DNA from: Chthonomonadales bacterium
GTDB taxonomy: Bacteria; Armatimonadota; Chthonomonadetes; Chthonomonadales; CAJBBX01
DNA: 48,032 nt
Assembly: GCA_012517255.1 (NCBI GenBank)
Contig: JAAYVH010000325.1
Coordinates: 1 to 48,032 of the forward strand
Reading direction: 5' to 3'
The position numbers and the translations under genes were made by a program. The first letter of the stretch is position 1. Each line of letters starts with the position of its first letter. Shown piece after piece: positions 1 to 8,278 of this stretch. The notes beneath the pieces were generated by a model, which worked only from the letters and a program-made list of their open reading frames with translations, was not told the DNA's origin and did not search any database.

Positions 1-123
1 CGGGCATCGCGCGCTCTCGCAGACAGTGTGGAGCGAGGCAGCGCGAATCATGTTATCCACCTCGGCGACGATGGCCGGGCTGGGAATGCGCTTGGTGAGC
101 CAGGAAGGTAAGTTGCGATTCAT
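1..123 (-). CDS. lipA: Lipoyl synthase LipA, N-terminal 41 residues (partial)
   Basis: Reading leftward from ATG at 123-121 gives 41 codons open to the window edge. The start is NLPSWLTKRIP and the visible end is LHTVCESARCP. LipA proteins begin this way: the Cx4C (Cys35, Cys40) is the start of the Cx4Cx5C motif holding the auxiliary [4Fe-4S] cluster that is consumed as sulfur donor. The enzyme is a cytosolic radical-SAM protein that inserts two sulfurs into octanoyl groups on the E2 and GcvH proteins. The radical-SAM core lies outside the window. An AAGG ribosome site sits just upstream of the ATG, and a promoter is at 143-171. It is divergent from hpnC. Identity rests on a short stretch, but the motif is characteristic. 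Confidence 0.85.
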   Translation of the reverse strand, partial: MNRNLPSWLTKRIPSPAIVAEVDNMIRAASLHTVCESARCP

Positions 124-142
124 AGAGAGCCTTTCTGTGTGT

Positions 143-171
143 AGCGTACCGGATAGGCACTCAGGCGTCAA
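143..171 (-). promoter_or_regulatory. Sigma70-type promoter of lipA
   Basis: On the minus strand TTGACG (171-166) is followed by a 17-base spacer and TACGCT (148-143), then 19 bases to the lipA start. The -35 matches five of six consensus bases and the spacing is optimal. Seen in sequence; transcription is inferred. Confidence 0.7.
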
Positions 172-186
172 GACTTCACGGGGCAC

Positions 187-1206
187 GTGGACACTCACGA
201 GAGAGGCATACCGGAAATGCCGGAACGGTCACAGACCGACCTCGGGCCGAGGCCAGAGCCTCGCGACGCCCCGAAGGCTGGGCCGAGAGACGCCGTACCC
301 GAGGCTGTGCCGTATGACACGCGGTATGCCGTAGATCGCCCCTTCGGACTCCGAGAAGCCCGTCAGTATTGCCGCCGTCTTGCGCGGTCCCACTATGAGA
401 ACTTCCTCGTGGGCACGCTGTTTGTTCCCCATCATCTCCACGAGCACTTCCACAGCATCTATGCCTATTGCCGCGTCGCGGATGACCTCGCCGACGAGAG
501 CCCTTCGCCTGAGCGGGCTCTGCAGCTTCTGGATTGGTGGGAGCGCGAGCTAGACCTCGCCTACGCAGGCGCTCCTCGTCACCCGGTGTTTGTCGCGCTC
601 GCCGAGACGGTGGTAACGTTCGGCATCCCCCGCCAGACGCTTGCGGACCTCCTCGTCGCGTTCCGCCAGGATCAGGTTGTCCGTAGGTATGACACCTTCG
701 ATCAGCTCCTTGACTACTGCCGCCACTCCGCGAATCCCGTCGGTCGCCTCGTGCTTCACCTGTTCGGGTACACCGATGATCATCGCCGATGTCTCAGCGA
801 CGCCACGTGCACGGCCCTGCAGCTCGCCAACTTCTGGCAGGATGTCGTGCCCGACTTCGAGCGAGGACGCATGTACATTCCTGCAGAGGACATGCGGCGA
901 TTTGGAGTGACCGAGGAGCAGATCGCCAACCGCGAGTGCACGTCGGGCTTTCGGGAGCTTCTGAAGTTCGAATGCGCCCGCGCGCGCGAGCTCTTCAGCC
1001 ATGGGTCTGCGCTTGCCTCCGTGGTGCCGGGGCGTCTGCGGCTCGATGTGGAGATGTTCACCGAGGGAGGCCTCGAAGTGCTTCGTCGGATCGAGCGACA
1101 GGGATACGACGTCCTCAGCCGTCGTCCAGCCATCCCCAAATCGCGCCAGGCGGCTCTCCTCATCGGCAGGCTGGCACGTTCGCTTACGCCATGGTCTCGC
1201 CGATGA
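187..1206 (+). CDS. hpnC: Hydroxysqualene synthase HpnC
   Basis: A trans-isoprenyl diphosphate synthase of the squalene/phytoene synthase fold. In the HpnCDE route HpnC converts presqualene diphosphate to hydroxysqualene. The first Asp-rich motif is DDLADE, after YAYCRVA. The second is NFWQDVVPDFERGRMYIP, whose FWQDV form is typical of HpnC rather than HpnD. Length is 339 residues from GTG at 187. About 50 N-terminal residues are Pro- and Arg-rich and unlike the family, so ATG 217, with GAGAGAGG upstream, is an alternative start. The stop overlaps the hpnD start as ATGA, so the two are probably translationally coupled. The family is clear; the HpnC/HpnD split is supported by gene order and motif wording. 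Confidence 0.9.
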   Translation: MDTHERGIPEMPERSQTDLGPRPEPRDAPKAGPRDAVPEAVPYDTRYAVDRPFGLREARQYCRRLARSHYENFLVGTLFVPHHLHEHFHSIYAYCRVADDLADESPSPERALQLLDWWERELDLAYAGAPRHPVFVALAETVVTFGIPRQTLADLLVAFRQDQVVRRYDTFDQLLDYCRHSANPVGRLVLHLFGYTDDHRRCLSDATCTALQLANFWQDVVPDFERGRMYIPAEDMRRFGVTEEQIANRECTSGFRELLKFECARARELFSHGSALASVVPGRLRLDVEMFTEGGLEVLRRIERQGYDVLSRRPAIPKSRQAALLIGRLARSLTPWSRR

Positions 1207-2078
1207 GCGTCACCCTGGAAGAGTCCTATCGTCATTGCGTCGCGGCGTCGCGGACGGCTGCCCGCAACTTCTACTATGGGTTCCGTCTGCTCCCACGCGA
1301 CAAGCACAGGGCAATCTGTGCCGTCTACGCCTTCATGCGGCTGGCCGATGACGCCGCGGACGACGCGTCGAACCATGGCGGCGAGGCCCTTGCGCGCTGG
1401 TCCGCCGCTCTGGACGCCGCATACTCAGAGGACGAGACGATCTCGACCGCATCGCCCATCCTTCCGGCGTTTCGCGATACCGCGCGTCGCTACGAGCTTC
1501 GCAAGGAGTGGTTCCTCGAGCTCATGGAAGGCGTTCGGACCGATCTCGGCCCCGTCCGGTTCGCCAGCGTGGCAGAGCTCGACCGCTATTGCTACCGAGT
1601 TGCCGGCGTCGTCGGGCTCGTCTGCCTCCGCATCTGGGGAGTCACCGACTATGACAGAGCTGATCCGCTCGCCATAGACTGCGGCGCGGCATTCCAGCTA
1701 ACGAACATCCTGCGCGACCTCAAGGAAGACGCCCAGCGCGGCCGCCTGTACTTGCCCCAGAGTGACTTGATGCGGCACCAGGTCCACGAGGAGGACATAC
1801 TGGGGTCTCGTCCCTCCGATCATGTTGTTGATCTCATCGCCGACGAGGCCGATCGAGCCGAAGGGCTCTACGAGCGCAGCGCGCCGCTGGCCCGCATGAT
1901 ATCTCCCGATAGCCGCCCAACGTTTCTGGCAATGTTCATGATCTATCGAGGGCTCCTCGCGCTGATCCGTCGCGACCCGGCAGCCGTCCTGCAGCGTCGC
2001 GTCAGCCTGCATCCCCTTCGCAAGATCGCCCTGGCGAGCCGAGCGGTCATGCTGGCTCGCCGTCACAGCACAGAATGA
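1203..2078 (+). CDS. hpnD: Presqualene diphosphate synthase HpnD
   Basis: A second squalene/phytoene synthase family protein, 291 residues. HpnD condenses two farnesyl diphosphates into presqualene diphosphate, the first step of the HpnCDE route. It starts MSVTLEESYRHC and shows NFYYGFRLLP, the first Asp-rich motif DDAADD, and the second motif NILRDLKEDAQRGRLYLP. ATG at 1203 overlaps the hpnC stop by four bases and begins exactly where family similarity begins. Longer upstream extensions in this frame run inside hpnC and are not real. It is followed after 69 bases by hpnE. Confidence 0.93.
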   Translation: MSVTLEESYRHCVAASRTAARNFYYGFRLLPRDKHRAICAVYAFMRLADDAADDASNHGGEALARWSAALDAAYSEDETISTASPILPAFRDTARRYELRKEWFLELMEGVRTDLGPVRFASVAELDRYCYRVAGVVGLVCLRIWGVTDYDRADPLAIDCGAAFQLTNILRDLKEDAQRGRLYLPQSDLMRHQVHEEDILGSRPSDHVVDLIADEADRAEGLYERSAPLARMISPDSRPTFLAMFMIYRGLLALIRRDPAAVLQRRVSLHPLRKIALASRAVMLARRHSTE

Positions 2079-2147
2079 CTTCCATACGACGATCTCCTCG
2101 ACGCGGCCAGACGGCGCATTGCGATCTGCCCCACACAGGAGCATCGC

Positions 2148-3485
2148 ATGCCTGACCGCTGGGATGCCATCGTAATCGGCGGCGGCCTGGCGGGCATATC
2201 GTCGGCAGTCCGCCTCGGGCAAGCCGGTTCCCGCGTTCTCCTGCTGGACAGGCGGCCGTACCTCGGAGGGCGCGCCTCCTCGTTCGTAGACCGAGCGACC
2301 GGCCAGGTGACCGACGTGTGCCAACACGTGACGCTAGGGTGCTGTACGGCGCTCGATCGCCTGCTCCACGACCTCGGCGTACACGATCGTCTCAGATATC
2401 TTGATACGATCACGTTTCAGGATCGTCAGGGGCGGCGCGCCAGTCTGAAGGCGGCGGCGCTGCCTCCGCCCTTGCACCTCGCCCCGTCCCTGTTGAGGCT
2501 TCCCTGGCTCTCCCTGCGCGAGAAGGTCTCCAGCACGCGACTCATGGCCGCCGTGTCCGGCGACGCCCCGGCGCCCGACGATGCCACGGACTTCCGGTCG
2601 TATCTCATCGCACGAGGCATTCCCATTCGCTTGCTCGACCGACTGGTGGAGCCGCTTATTGTCTCAGCATGCAACGCTCCGAGCGCGCAGGTCGCAGTCC
2701 ACCATGGCATCGCCGTGCTTCGCGAGTCCCTGCTCCTGACGAGGACCGGTTATCAGCTCGGTCTTTTCACGCTGCCCCTCGGCGAGCTGTTCACGGAGCC
2801 GACGCGCGAGCTCCTTGCACGATCCGGAGGCGAGATACGCTCTCGAACCATCGTGCGAAACGTCAGCCACAAGCCCCGCGAGGGCTTCACCGTGACGCTG
2901 ATATCAGGCGAGACGCACCGATCGGACGCCTGCGTTCTCGCAGTGCCCTCAGACGCTCTGCCGGATCTCCTGCCGCACGGAGCGCTCGATGCTCAGGTTC
3001 TCGGCAACTCGGTCGCTCTCCGCCATGCGCCGATCGTTGCCGTGCATCTGTGGTTCGATGACGAGCTCGACTGCCCGGAGGCGATAGGGCTGCTGGACCG
3101 AGACGTGCACTGGGTGTTCAACAAGAGCAGAACGTGGACATCGCCTCCGTCCTCAGGAGCCTATCTGACGACGGTCACCAGCGCCGCCGACGAGCTGGCT
3201 TCGCTGCCGAGCAGCGAGATCCTGCGACGAACGCTGAACGATGTGCGCGACTCACTGAGGCTCCCGCCCATGCTGGCCCCTCACCATTCCCGAGTCGCCA
3301 TCGAGCGAAAGGCCACACTGGTGCCCGCTCCGGGAACCGACCGGCTCCGACCAGGTCAGCGTACGCTGCTCCCTGGACTGGCGATTGCCGGCGACTGGAC
3401 CGCGACCGGCTGGCCCTCCACGATGGAAGGCGCCGTCCGCAGCGGCCGAATCGCCGCAGAGATCATCCTGCGCGACACCCGCTAG
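2148..3485 (+). CDS. hpnE: Hydroxysqualene dehydroxylase HpnE
   Basis: An FAD-dependent amine-oxidase-fold protein of 445 residues. HpnE reduces hydroxysqualene to squalene, completing the pathway started by the two genes upstream. The N-terminus has the Rossmann dinucleotide site IGGGLAGISSAVRL and the acidic end of the second strand (LLLDRRPYLGGRASS). The C-terminal FAD-contacting stretch GLAIAGDWTATGWPSTMEG is typical of phytoene desaturase-like enzymes. ACAGGAG precedes ATG 2148. No squalene-hopene cyclase is in the window, so the end product (hopanoids or other triterpenes) cannot be read here. A generic phytoene desaturase-like enzyme is the only alternative, and gene order argues for HpnE. 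Confidence 0.92.
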   Translation: MPDRWDAIVIGGGLAGISSAVRLGQAGSRVLLLDRRPYLGGRASSFVDRATGQVTDVCQHVTLGCCTALDRLLHDLGVHDRLRYLDTITFQDRQGRRASLKAAALPPPLHLAPSLLRLPWLSLREKVSSTRLMAAVSGDAPAPDDATDFRSYLIARGIPIRLLDRLVEPLIVSACNAPSAQVAVHHGIAVLRESLLLTRTGYQLGLFTLPLGELFTEPTRELLARSGGEIRSRTIVRNVSHKPREGFTVTLISGETHRSDACVLAVPSDALPDLLPHGALDAQVLGNSVALRHAPIVAVHLWFDDELDCPEAIGLLDRDVHWVFNKSRTWTSPPSSGAYLTTVTSAADELASLPSSEILRRTLNDVRDSLRLPPMLAPHHSRVAIERKATLVPAPGTDRLRPGQRTLLPGLAIAGDWTATGWPSTMEGAVRSGRIAAEIILRDTR

Positions 3486-3543
3486 TCCTCCGCGATTGGC
3501 GGAACCTACGAGCCATACCGACCGTATGTTAGGCTGATAGACC

Positions 3544-3584
3544 TGAGTATGGTACACTCAAGCCATCTTAGTATGTGCTATGAA
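3544..3584 (+). promoter_or_regulatory. Candidate clpB promoter with an overlapping dyad
   Basis: The 134-base gap between hpnE and clpB holds an inverted repeat, TGAGTAT-GGT-ACACTCA (3544-3560, six of seven pairs). Its right arm overlaps where a -35 would sit for an extended -10, TGC-TATGAA (3576-3584). There is no good TTGACA match at the right spacing. No CIRCE (TTAGCACTC-N9-GAGTGCTAA) and no sigma32-like pair was found. The dyad could be an operator for a heat-shock repressor; this is inference. Confidence 0.35.
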
Positions 3585-3619
3585 TATATGTGGCGCGTGC
3601 AGCCACGTGGAGGCGTCCG

Positions 3620-6322
3620 TTGGACACGAACAAGCTAACCGAAAAGTCCCAGGAAGCGTTGGGCATGGCCCAGTCGCTCGCGCAGCGGCTCGGCCATCCA
3701 GAAGTAGACGGAGAGCACCTGTTCCTTGCGCTACTCGAGCAGACAGATGGTCTCGTCAATCGCCTGCTGCAGCGGTTGGGAGTCGAGACATCGGACTTGC
3801 GGGACCGTGTCGCCTCCGAACTGCAGCGCCGTCCGCGAGTCGGCGGTCCCGGCGCCGAGATTGGCAAGACCTATGTGACCCGACGGCTCGGTCAGCTACT
3901 GACCGCTGCAGAGGATGAGGCCCGTCGGCTCAAGGATGAGTACATCAGCGTGGAGCATCTCGCCCTCGCGCTCATTGATGAGGGCACCTCAACGCCGGCG
4001 GGGCGGAGTCTCAATGAAGTCGGAGTTACACGAGATCGATTTTTGGAGGCTCTGACGCAGGTGCGCGGCAATCAGCGAGTCACCAGCGCCGCCCCCGAAC
4101 AGACCTATGAAGCCCTTGAGAAATACGGGCGCGATCTCGTTCAAGAAGCTCGGCAGGGCAAGCTTGACCCCGTCATCGGTCGTGACGCCGAGATACGCCG
4201 TGTGGTACGCATCCTTCTGCGCAAGACGAAGAACAACCCGGTCCTCATCGGCGAGCCCGGCGTCGGCAAGACCGCCATCGTCGAGGGTCTGGCCCAGCGG
4301 ATCGTCCGCGGCGACGTGCCCGAAGGTCTCAAGGACAAGTCGCTTTTCGCGTTGGATATGGGCGCGCTGATCGCCGGCGCCAAGTATCGCGGCGAGTTCG
4401 AGGAGCGCCTCAAGGCCGTGCTCAACGAGATTCGCCAGAGCGAGGGCAGAATACTGCTGTTCATTGACGAGCTCCACACGATCGTTGGTGCCGGCAAGTC
4501 CGAAGGCTCCATGGATGCCGGCAACATGCTCAAGCCCATGCTAGCGCGCGGCGAACTGCACTGCATCGGCGCCACCACCCTGGATGAATATCGGAAGCAC
4601 CTCGAGAAGGATGCGGCTCTGGAGCGGAGATTTCAGCCCGTGGTGGTGGATCCGCCCACGGTCGAGGATGCGGTCTCCATTCTGCGCGGGTTGCGAGAGC
4701 GCTTTGAAGTTCATCATGGCGTGCGCATTCAGGACAACGCTCTGGTAGCGGCTGCCACGCTGAGCAACCGGTACATCACCGATCGGTTCCTGCCCGACAA
4801 GGCCATAGACCTCGTGGATGAGGCCTGCGCAATGATCCGATCGGAGATGGACTCCATGCCGGCAGAGCTGGACGAACTCACGCGCCGCACGATGCAGCTC
4901 GAGATCGAGGAGCAGGCGCTCAAGAAGGAGAAGGACCGCGCCAGCAAGGAGCGGCTTGAGGCCCTGCGCAAGGAGCTTGCCGAGCTTCGATCCAAGGGTG
5001 ACGCCATGCGCGCCCAGTGGCAGGCCGAGAAAGAGGCCCTAAAGCAGGTTCAGCAACTCCGAGAAGAGCGCGAGCAGGTCCTGCGCGAGCTTGAGGTGGC
5101 TGAGCGTCAGTATGATCTGAACAAGGCCGCCGAGCTTCGCCATGGCCGGCTCCCCATCATCGAGCGGCAGATCCGCGAGGCCGAGGCGGCGGCGGCATCC
5201 TCCACCGGCGCAAGCCGTCTCCTGCGCGAGGAGGTGACGGAAGAGGAGATTGCCGAGATCGTTTCCCGCTGGACGGGCATACCGGTCACGCGTCTGATGG
5301 AGGGCGAACGGGAGAAGCTTCTGCATCTGGATGATGTGCTGCATCAGCGTGTGGTCGGGCAGGATGAGGCCGTGTCTCTGGTCGCCGATGCCGTCATTCG
5401 CGCTCGTGCCGGTATCAAGGATCCGCGGCGCCCCATCGGATCGTTCATTTTCCTGGGTCCGACCGGCGTCGGGAAGACCGAGCTTGCGCGCGCATTGTCG
5501 GAGGCTCTGTTCGACACCGAGGAGCACATGGTGCGCATCGACATGTCGGAGTACATGGAGAAGCACACGGTCAGCCGGCTCATCGGAGCGCCGCCCGGAT
5601 ATGTGGGCTACGAGGAGGGTGGCCAGCTCACCGAGGCGGTGCGGCGACACCCGTATGCAGTCATCCTGTTCGATGAGTTCGAGAAGGCCCACACCGACGT
5701 CTCAAACGTCCTGCTGCAACTGCTCGACGACGGGCGTCTCACTGACGCCCAGGGCCGAACGGTGGACTTCAAGAACAGCATCATCATCATGACGAGCAAC
5801 ATCGGCTCCCAGTACCTGATGGATGGGATCGGCGTGGACGGCTCCATTTCCGATGCCACACGGCGCAGGGTCATGGATGAGCTGCGCGCGCACTGCAGGC
5901 CGGAGTTCCTGAACCGCGTGGATGAGATCGTGCTGTTCAAGCCGCTCACCCTCGCGGAGACCGAGCGCATCGTGGATCTGCAGCTCGAACAGCTCAAACG
6001 GCGTCTCAAGGATCGCGACATCGAGATCACTGTTACGGATGCAGCCCGCACCCATCTGGCAAGAGAGGGTTATGATCCGACCTACGGAGCGCGGCCGCTC
6101 AAGCGGCTCATCCAGCGCAACCTCGAGACGCGCATCGGTCGAGCGCTGCTGGCGGGAGACATCCCCGACCATGCTGTGATCACGATCGATGCGGCCGACG
6201 GTGAACTGCGATTGGCCGTCGAGCGCAAGGTCGCTGCGCATGCCGAGGCGCATGACGAACCGTCCGACACGCCGCCAGGGCCGACGGAGTCGGACGACGA
6301 CACGATGGAGGTTTCGTTCTAA
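3620..6322 (+). CDS. clpB: ATP-dependent disaggregase ClpB
   Basis: A Hsp100 chaperone of 900 residues that threads aggregated proteins through its hexamer, normally together with DnaK. Order: Clp N domain ([18 protein letters not shown] onward), AAA+ domain 1 with Walker A GEPGVGKT near residue 211, and a coiled-coil middle domain near 400-530, rich in Lys/Glu with [20 protein letters not shown]+ domain 2 follows, with Walker A GPTGVGKT near 613 and Walker [11 protein letters not shown]. The long middle domain separates ClpB from ClpC. TTG 3620 is preferred because GGAGG lies six bases upstream and the protein then begins at the family start. The tail is longer than usual and acidic ([11 protein letters not shown]). 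Two hsp20 genes follow. Confidence 0.97.
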   Translation: MDTNKLTEKSQEALGMAQSLAQRLGHPEVDGEHLFLALLEQTDGLVNRLLQRLGVETSDLRDRVASELQRRPRVGGPGAEIGKTYVTRRLGQLLTAAEDEARRLKDEYISVEHLALALIDEGTSTPAGRSLNEVGVTRDRFLEALTQVRGNQRVTSAAPEQTYEALEKYGRDLVQEARQGKLDPVIGRDAEIRRVVRILLRKTKNNPVLIGEPGVGKTAIVEGLAQRIVRGDVPEGLKDKSLFALDMGALIAGAKYRGEFEERLKAVLNEIRQSEGRILLFIDELHTIVGAGKSEGSMDAGNMLKPMLARGELHCIGATTLDEYRKHLEKDAALERRFQPVVVDPPTVEDAVSILRGLRERFEVHHGVRIQDNALVAAATLSNRYITDRFLPDKAIDLVDEACAMIRSEMDSMPAELDELTRRTMQLEIEEQALKKEKDRASKERLEALRKELAELRSKGDAMRAQWQAEKEALKQVQQLREEREQVLRELEVAERQYDLNKAAELRHGRLPIIERQIREAEAAAASSTGASRLLREEVTEEEIAEIVSRWTGIPVTRLMEGEREKLLHLDDVLHQRVVGQDEAVSLVADAVIRARAGIKDPRRPIGSFIFLGPTGVGKTELARALSEALFDTEEHMVRIDMSEYMEKHTVSRLIGAPPGYVGYEEGGQLTEAVRRHPYAVILFDEFEKAHTDVSNVLLQLLDDGRLTDAQGRTVDFKNSIIIMTSNIGSQYLMDGIGVDGSISDATRRRVMDELRAHCRPEFLNRVDEIVLFKPLTLAETERIVDLQLEQLKRRLKDRDIEITVTDAARTHLAREGYDPTYGARPLKRLIQRNLETRIGRALLAGDIPDHAVITIDAADGELRLAVERKVAAHAEAHDEPSDTPPGPTESDDDTMEVSF

Positions 6323-6326
6323 CGGA

Positions 6327-6343
6327 GGGCCGCAAGGCGGCCC
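6327..6343 (+). other. Short GC hairpin between clpB and hsp20
   Basis: GGGCCGC-AAG-GCGGCCC forms a perfect seven-pair stem with a three-base loop directly after the clpB stop and before the hsp20 ribosome site (AAAGGAG). No T-run follows, so it is more likely an RNA processing or partial attenuation site than a full terminator. Confidence 0.45.
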
Positions 6344-6369
6344 CATCACAAGAAAGGAGATCGGTTCGT

Positions 6370-6825
6370 ATGTCGTGGAGGAACCCTTGGAGCGAGTTGG
6401 AAGTACTGCGCCGCGAACTCGACCGTGCGCTGGGAATCGAGCCCGGGCGCTCGTCGACGCCGCCTCGCGTGGCGTTTCTGCCGGGCCGCGCCGCGCGGGC
6501 CTATCCGTTGACCAATGTCAGCGAGGACACAGAGAACATCTACGTTCAGGCGCTGGCCCCCGGGCTCGACACGGACAAGCTGGAGCTTACCGTGCTGGGC
6601 AACGCGCTGACGATCTCGGGAGTCAAGAAGGGCATTGAGGGCGTGCGGCCCGAGGCCTTTCATCGCAGCGAGCGGGCCGCCGGCCGGTTCGTTCGTTCCA
6701 TCGAGCTCCCCAGCGAGGTGGATGCAGATCGCGTGACGGCGCGATACGCCAGCGGTCTGCTGACCATCACGCTGCCCAGGGCTGCCGCGGCAAGGCCCAG
6801 ACAGGTACAGGTGACCCTTGGATAA
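6370..6825 (+). CDS. Hsp20 family small heat-shock protein (first copy)
   Basis: An ATP-independent holdase of 151 residues with an alpha-crystallin domain at about 45-140. It begins MSWRNPWSELEVLRREL, the usual amphipathic N-terminal arm. The domain contains PLTNVSEDTENIYVQALAPG and the Leu-rich final strands ASGLLTITLPRA. A short tail (RQVQVTLG) ends in a V-x-V motif like the I/V-x-I/V element used in oligomer contacts. AAAGGAG lies upstream of ATG 6370. It sits 47 bases after clpB and 16 bases before a second Hsp20, so the three probably act together on stress-aggregated proteins. Confidence 0.93.
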   Translation: MSWRNPWSELEVLRRELDRALGIEPGRSSTPPRVAFLPGRAARAYPLTNVSEDTENIYVQALAPGLDTDKLELTVLGNALTISGVKKGIEGVRPEAFHRSERAAGRFVRSIELPSEVDADRVTARYASGLLTITLPRAAAARPRQVQVTLG

Positions 6826-6841
6826 GCGAGGAGGAAACGAG

Positions 6842-7243
6842 ATGGCAGAGAAGACAGTCGCTACCCCCGTAGAGGCCGCGGGACAGGCATCCGAGAAGGA
6901 GACCACGCGGGCTGAGGAGCGCTATATCGCGCCCCCCGTGGACATCTATGAGACCCCTGACGGATTGACCCTCGTCGCAGACCTGCCCGGCGTCCCTGTC
7001 GACGGCATGAACATCCAGGTGAAGGAAGGCATCCTGACGATCGAGGGCAACGTGAAGGTGGAGAGCCCTGGCACGCCGGTCTATCGGGAGTATGAACTCG
7101 TGAACTTCTTCCGGCAGTTCCAGTTGGCCGATACGGTAGACACCGACCGGATCACGGCCCAGCTGCGCAACGGCGTGCTGGAGCTGACGCTGCCGAAAGC
7201 CGAGGCGGCCAAGCCCAAAACCATCAAGGTGGAGCTCGGCTAA
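6842..7243 (+). CDS. Hsp20 family small heat-shock protein (second copy)
   Basis: An alpha-crystallin-domain holdase of 133 residues. ATG 6842 is chosen because GAGGAGGAAA precedes it; an upstream in-frame start would overlap the first hsp20. The N-terminal arm is short and Ala/Glu-rich. The domain starts with PPVDIYETPDGLTLVADLPG, the canonical Hsp20 opening, and ends with LRNGVLELTLPKAEAAKP. The tail TIKVELG carries an I-x-V motif. It is clearly diverged from the first copy in the arm and opening strand, so this is an old duplication or two acquired classes, suggesting mixed oligomers. Last gene before a convergent hairpin. Confidence 0.95.
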   Translation: MAEKTVATPVEAAGQASEKETTRAEERYIAPPVDIYETPDGLTLVADLPGVPVDGMNIQVKEGILTIEGNVKVESPGTPVYREYELVNFFRQFQLADTVDTDRITAQLRNGVLELTLPKAEAAKPKTIKVELG

Positions 7244-7252
7244 GTCGTCGCG

Positions 7253-7299
7253 CTGACGGCATCCCGCATCCTCCGGCAGTATGGTCGGGAGGCCGTCAG
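7253..7299. terminator. Convergent hairpin, probable bidirectional terminator
   Basis: CTGACGGC (7253-7260) pairs with GCCGTCAG (7292-7299), extended inside by TCCCG (7262-7266) with CGGGA (7286-7290) across one mismatch. This gives a 13-pair stem around a 19-base loop, between the convergent hsp20 and dusB ends. It overlaps the dusB stop. No strong T-run follows on either side. Confidence 0.55.
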
Positions 7300-8255
7300 T
7301 GCGCAAGCTGCCCGAGAATCCGCTCGACCTCCGCAACGCTGACAGCCCGCATCATCTCCTCGCGGGCGCGCGCTGCGCCAGCCATGCCTGCGAAATACCG
7401 CGGCAACTGACCGCGCAGATGGATGACTGCGTGTCTCTCGCCCATATCCTCGGCCAGCGCTCGAACGTGCCATAGCGCAGCATCCATGCGCTCCTCCCAC
7501 GTCGGCGCTGCCGGCGCTCGCTCGCCTCGGAGCGCCGCTGCAGTATCCCGCAGGATCCATGGGTTCCCGATCGCCGCCCTACCGATCATAACTGCGTCGC
7601 AACCCGTGGCGCCCATCATGCGAACCGCATCGTCGGGATGCCGAATGTCCCCGTTCCCAATCACAGGAACATGGACTGCTGCCTTCATCTCGGCGATCCA
7701 GTTCCAGTCCGCACTGCCGTCGAAGCCCTGGATGGCCGTTCGCGCATGCAGCGTGAAGGCCGCGACGCCGATGGCCTCGAGTTCGCGAGCCAGGGAGACT
7801 GAGGTCAGCGCCTCAGGGCTCCAGCCCGCCCGCATCTTGACGGTAACCGGGATGCCCACGGCCTGCACGACGGCGCCGACTACGCGCAACGCCTGAGCCG
7901 CGTCACGCAGCAGCGCCGCGCCGGCCCCTTGTCGGCATGCCTTCGGGACCCAGCATCCCATGTTGATGTCCACGATGGCCGCTCCGCGACGCTCAACGTC
8001 ACGGGCCGCCATGGCCATAGTATCGGGATCGGCGCCAAAGACCTGTGCCGACAGGGGATACTCCTCATCCGACCACCGGAGCATGGTCTCGGTGCGCGGT
8101 CCCGCAAACCGCATGGCGGCGCTGCTGACCTGCTCGGTGCAGAGCAGCCCGGGCCCGCCAATCCGCTTACACAGGCGCCGGAAAGCCCTGTTGGTGACGG
8201 CCGCCATGGGCGCAAGAACCAACGGAGGGTCCACACGAATGTGGCCGATCATCAT
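7296..8255 (-). CDS. dusB: tRNA-dihydrouridine synthase (DusB-like)
   Basis: A flavin-dependent TIM-barrel enzyme of 319 residues that reduces uridine to dihydrouridine in the tRNA D-loop using NADPH. Visible motifs are [19 protein letters not shown], the catalytic region [20 protein letters not shown] (Cys101), [15 protein letters not shown] and VIGNGDI. The residue after the catalytic Cys is Trp where the family nearly always has Pro. ATG 8255 or 8252 is possible, and the ribosome site is weak. It lies 23 bases after guaB and is probably coupled to it. Dus subtype is inferred from length and motif spacing. Confidence 0.92.
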   Translation of the reverse strand: MMIGHIRVDPPLVLAPMAAVTNRAFRRLCKRIGGPGLLCTEQVSSAAMRFAGPRTETMLRWSDEEYPLSAQVFGADPDTMAMAARDVERRGAAIVDINMGCWVPKACRQGAGAALLRDAAQALRVVGAVVQAVGIPVTVKMRAGWSPEALTSVSLARELEAIGVAAFTLHARTAIQGFDGSADWNWIAEMKAAVHVPVIGNGDIRHPDDAVRMMGATGCDAVMIGRAAIGNPWILRDTAAALRGERAPAAPTWEERMDAALWHVRALAEDMGERHAVIHLRGQLPRYFAGMAGAARAREEMMRAVSVAEVERILGQLAH

Positions 8256-8278
8256 CGCCGTCGGATCGCTGTCAGGCG

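Noticed and set aside
3486-3619. CIRCE or sigma32-type heat-shock control of clpB
   Set aside because: Neither TTAGCACTC-N9-GAGTGCTAA nor a CTTGAA/CCCCAT pair is present in the gap.
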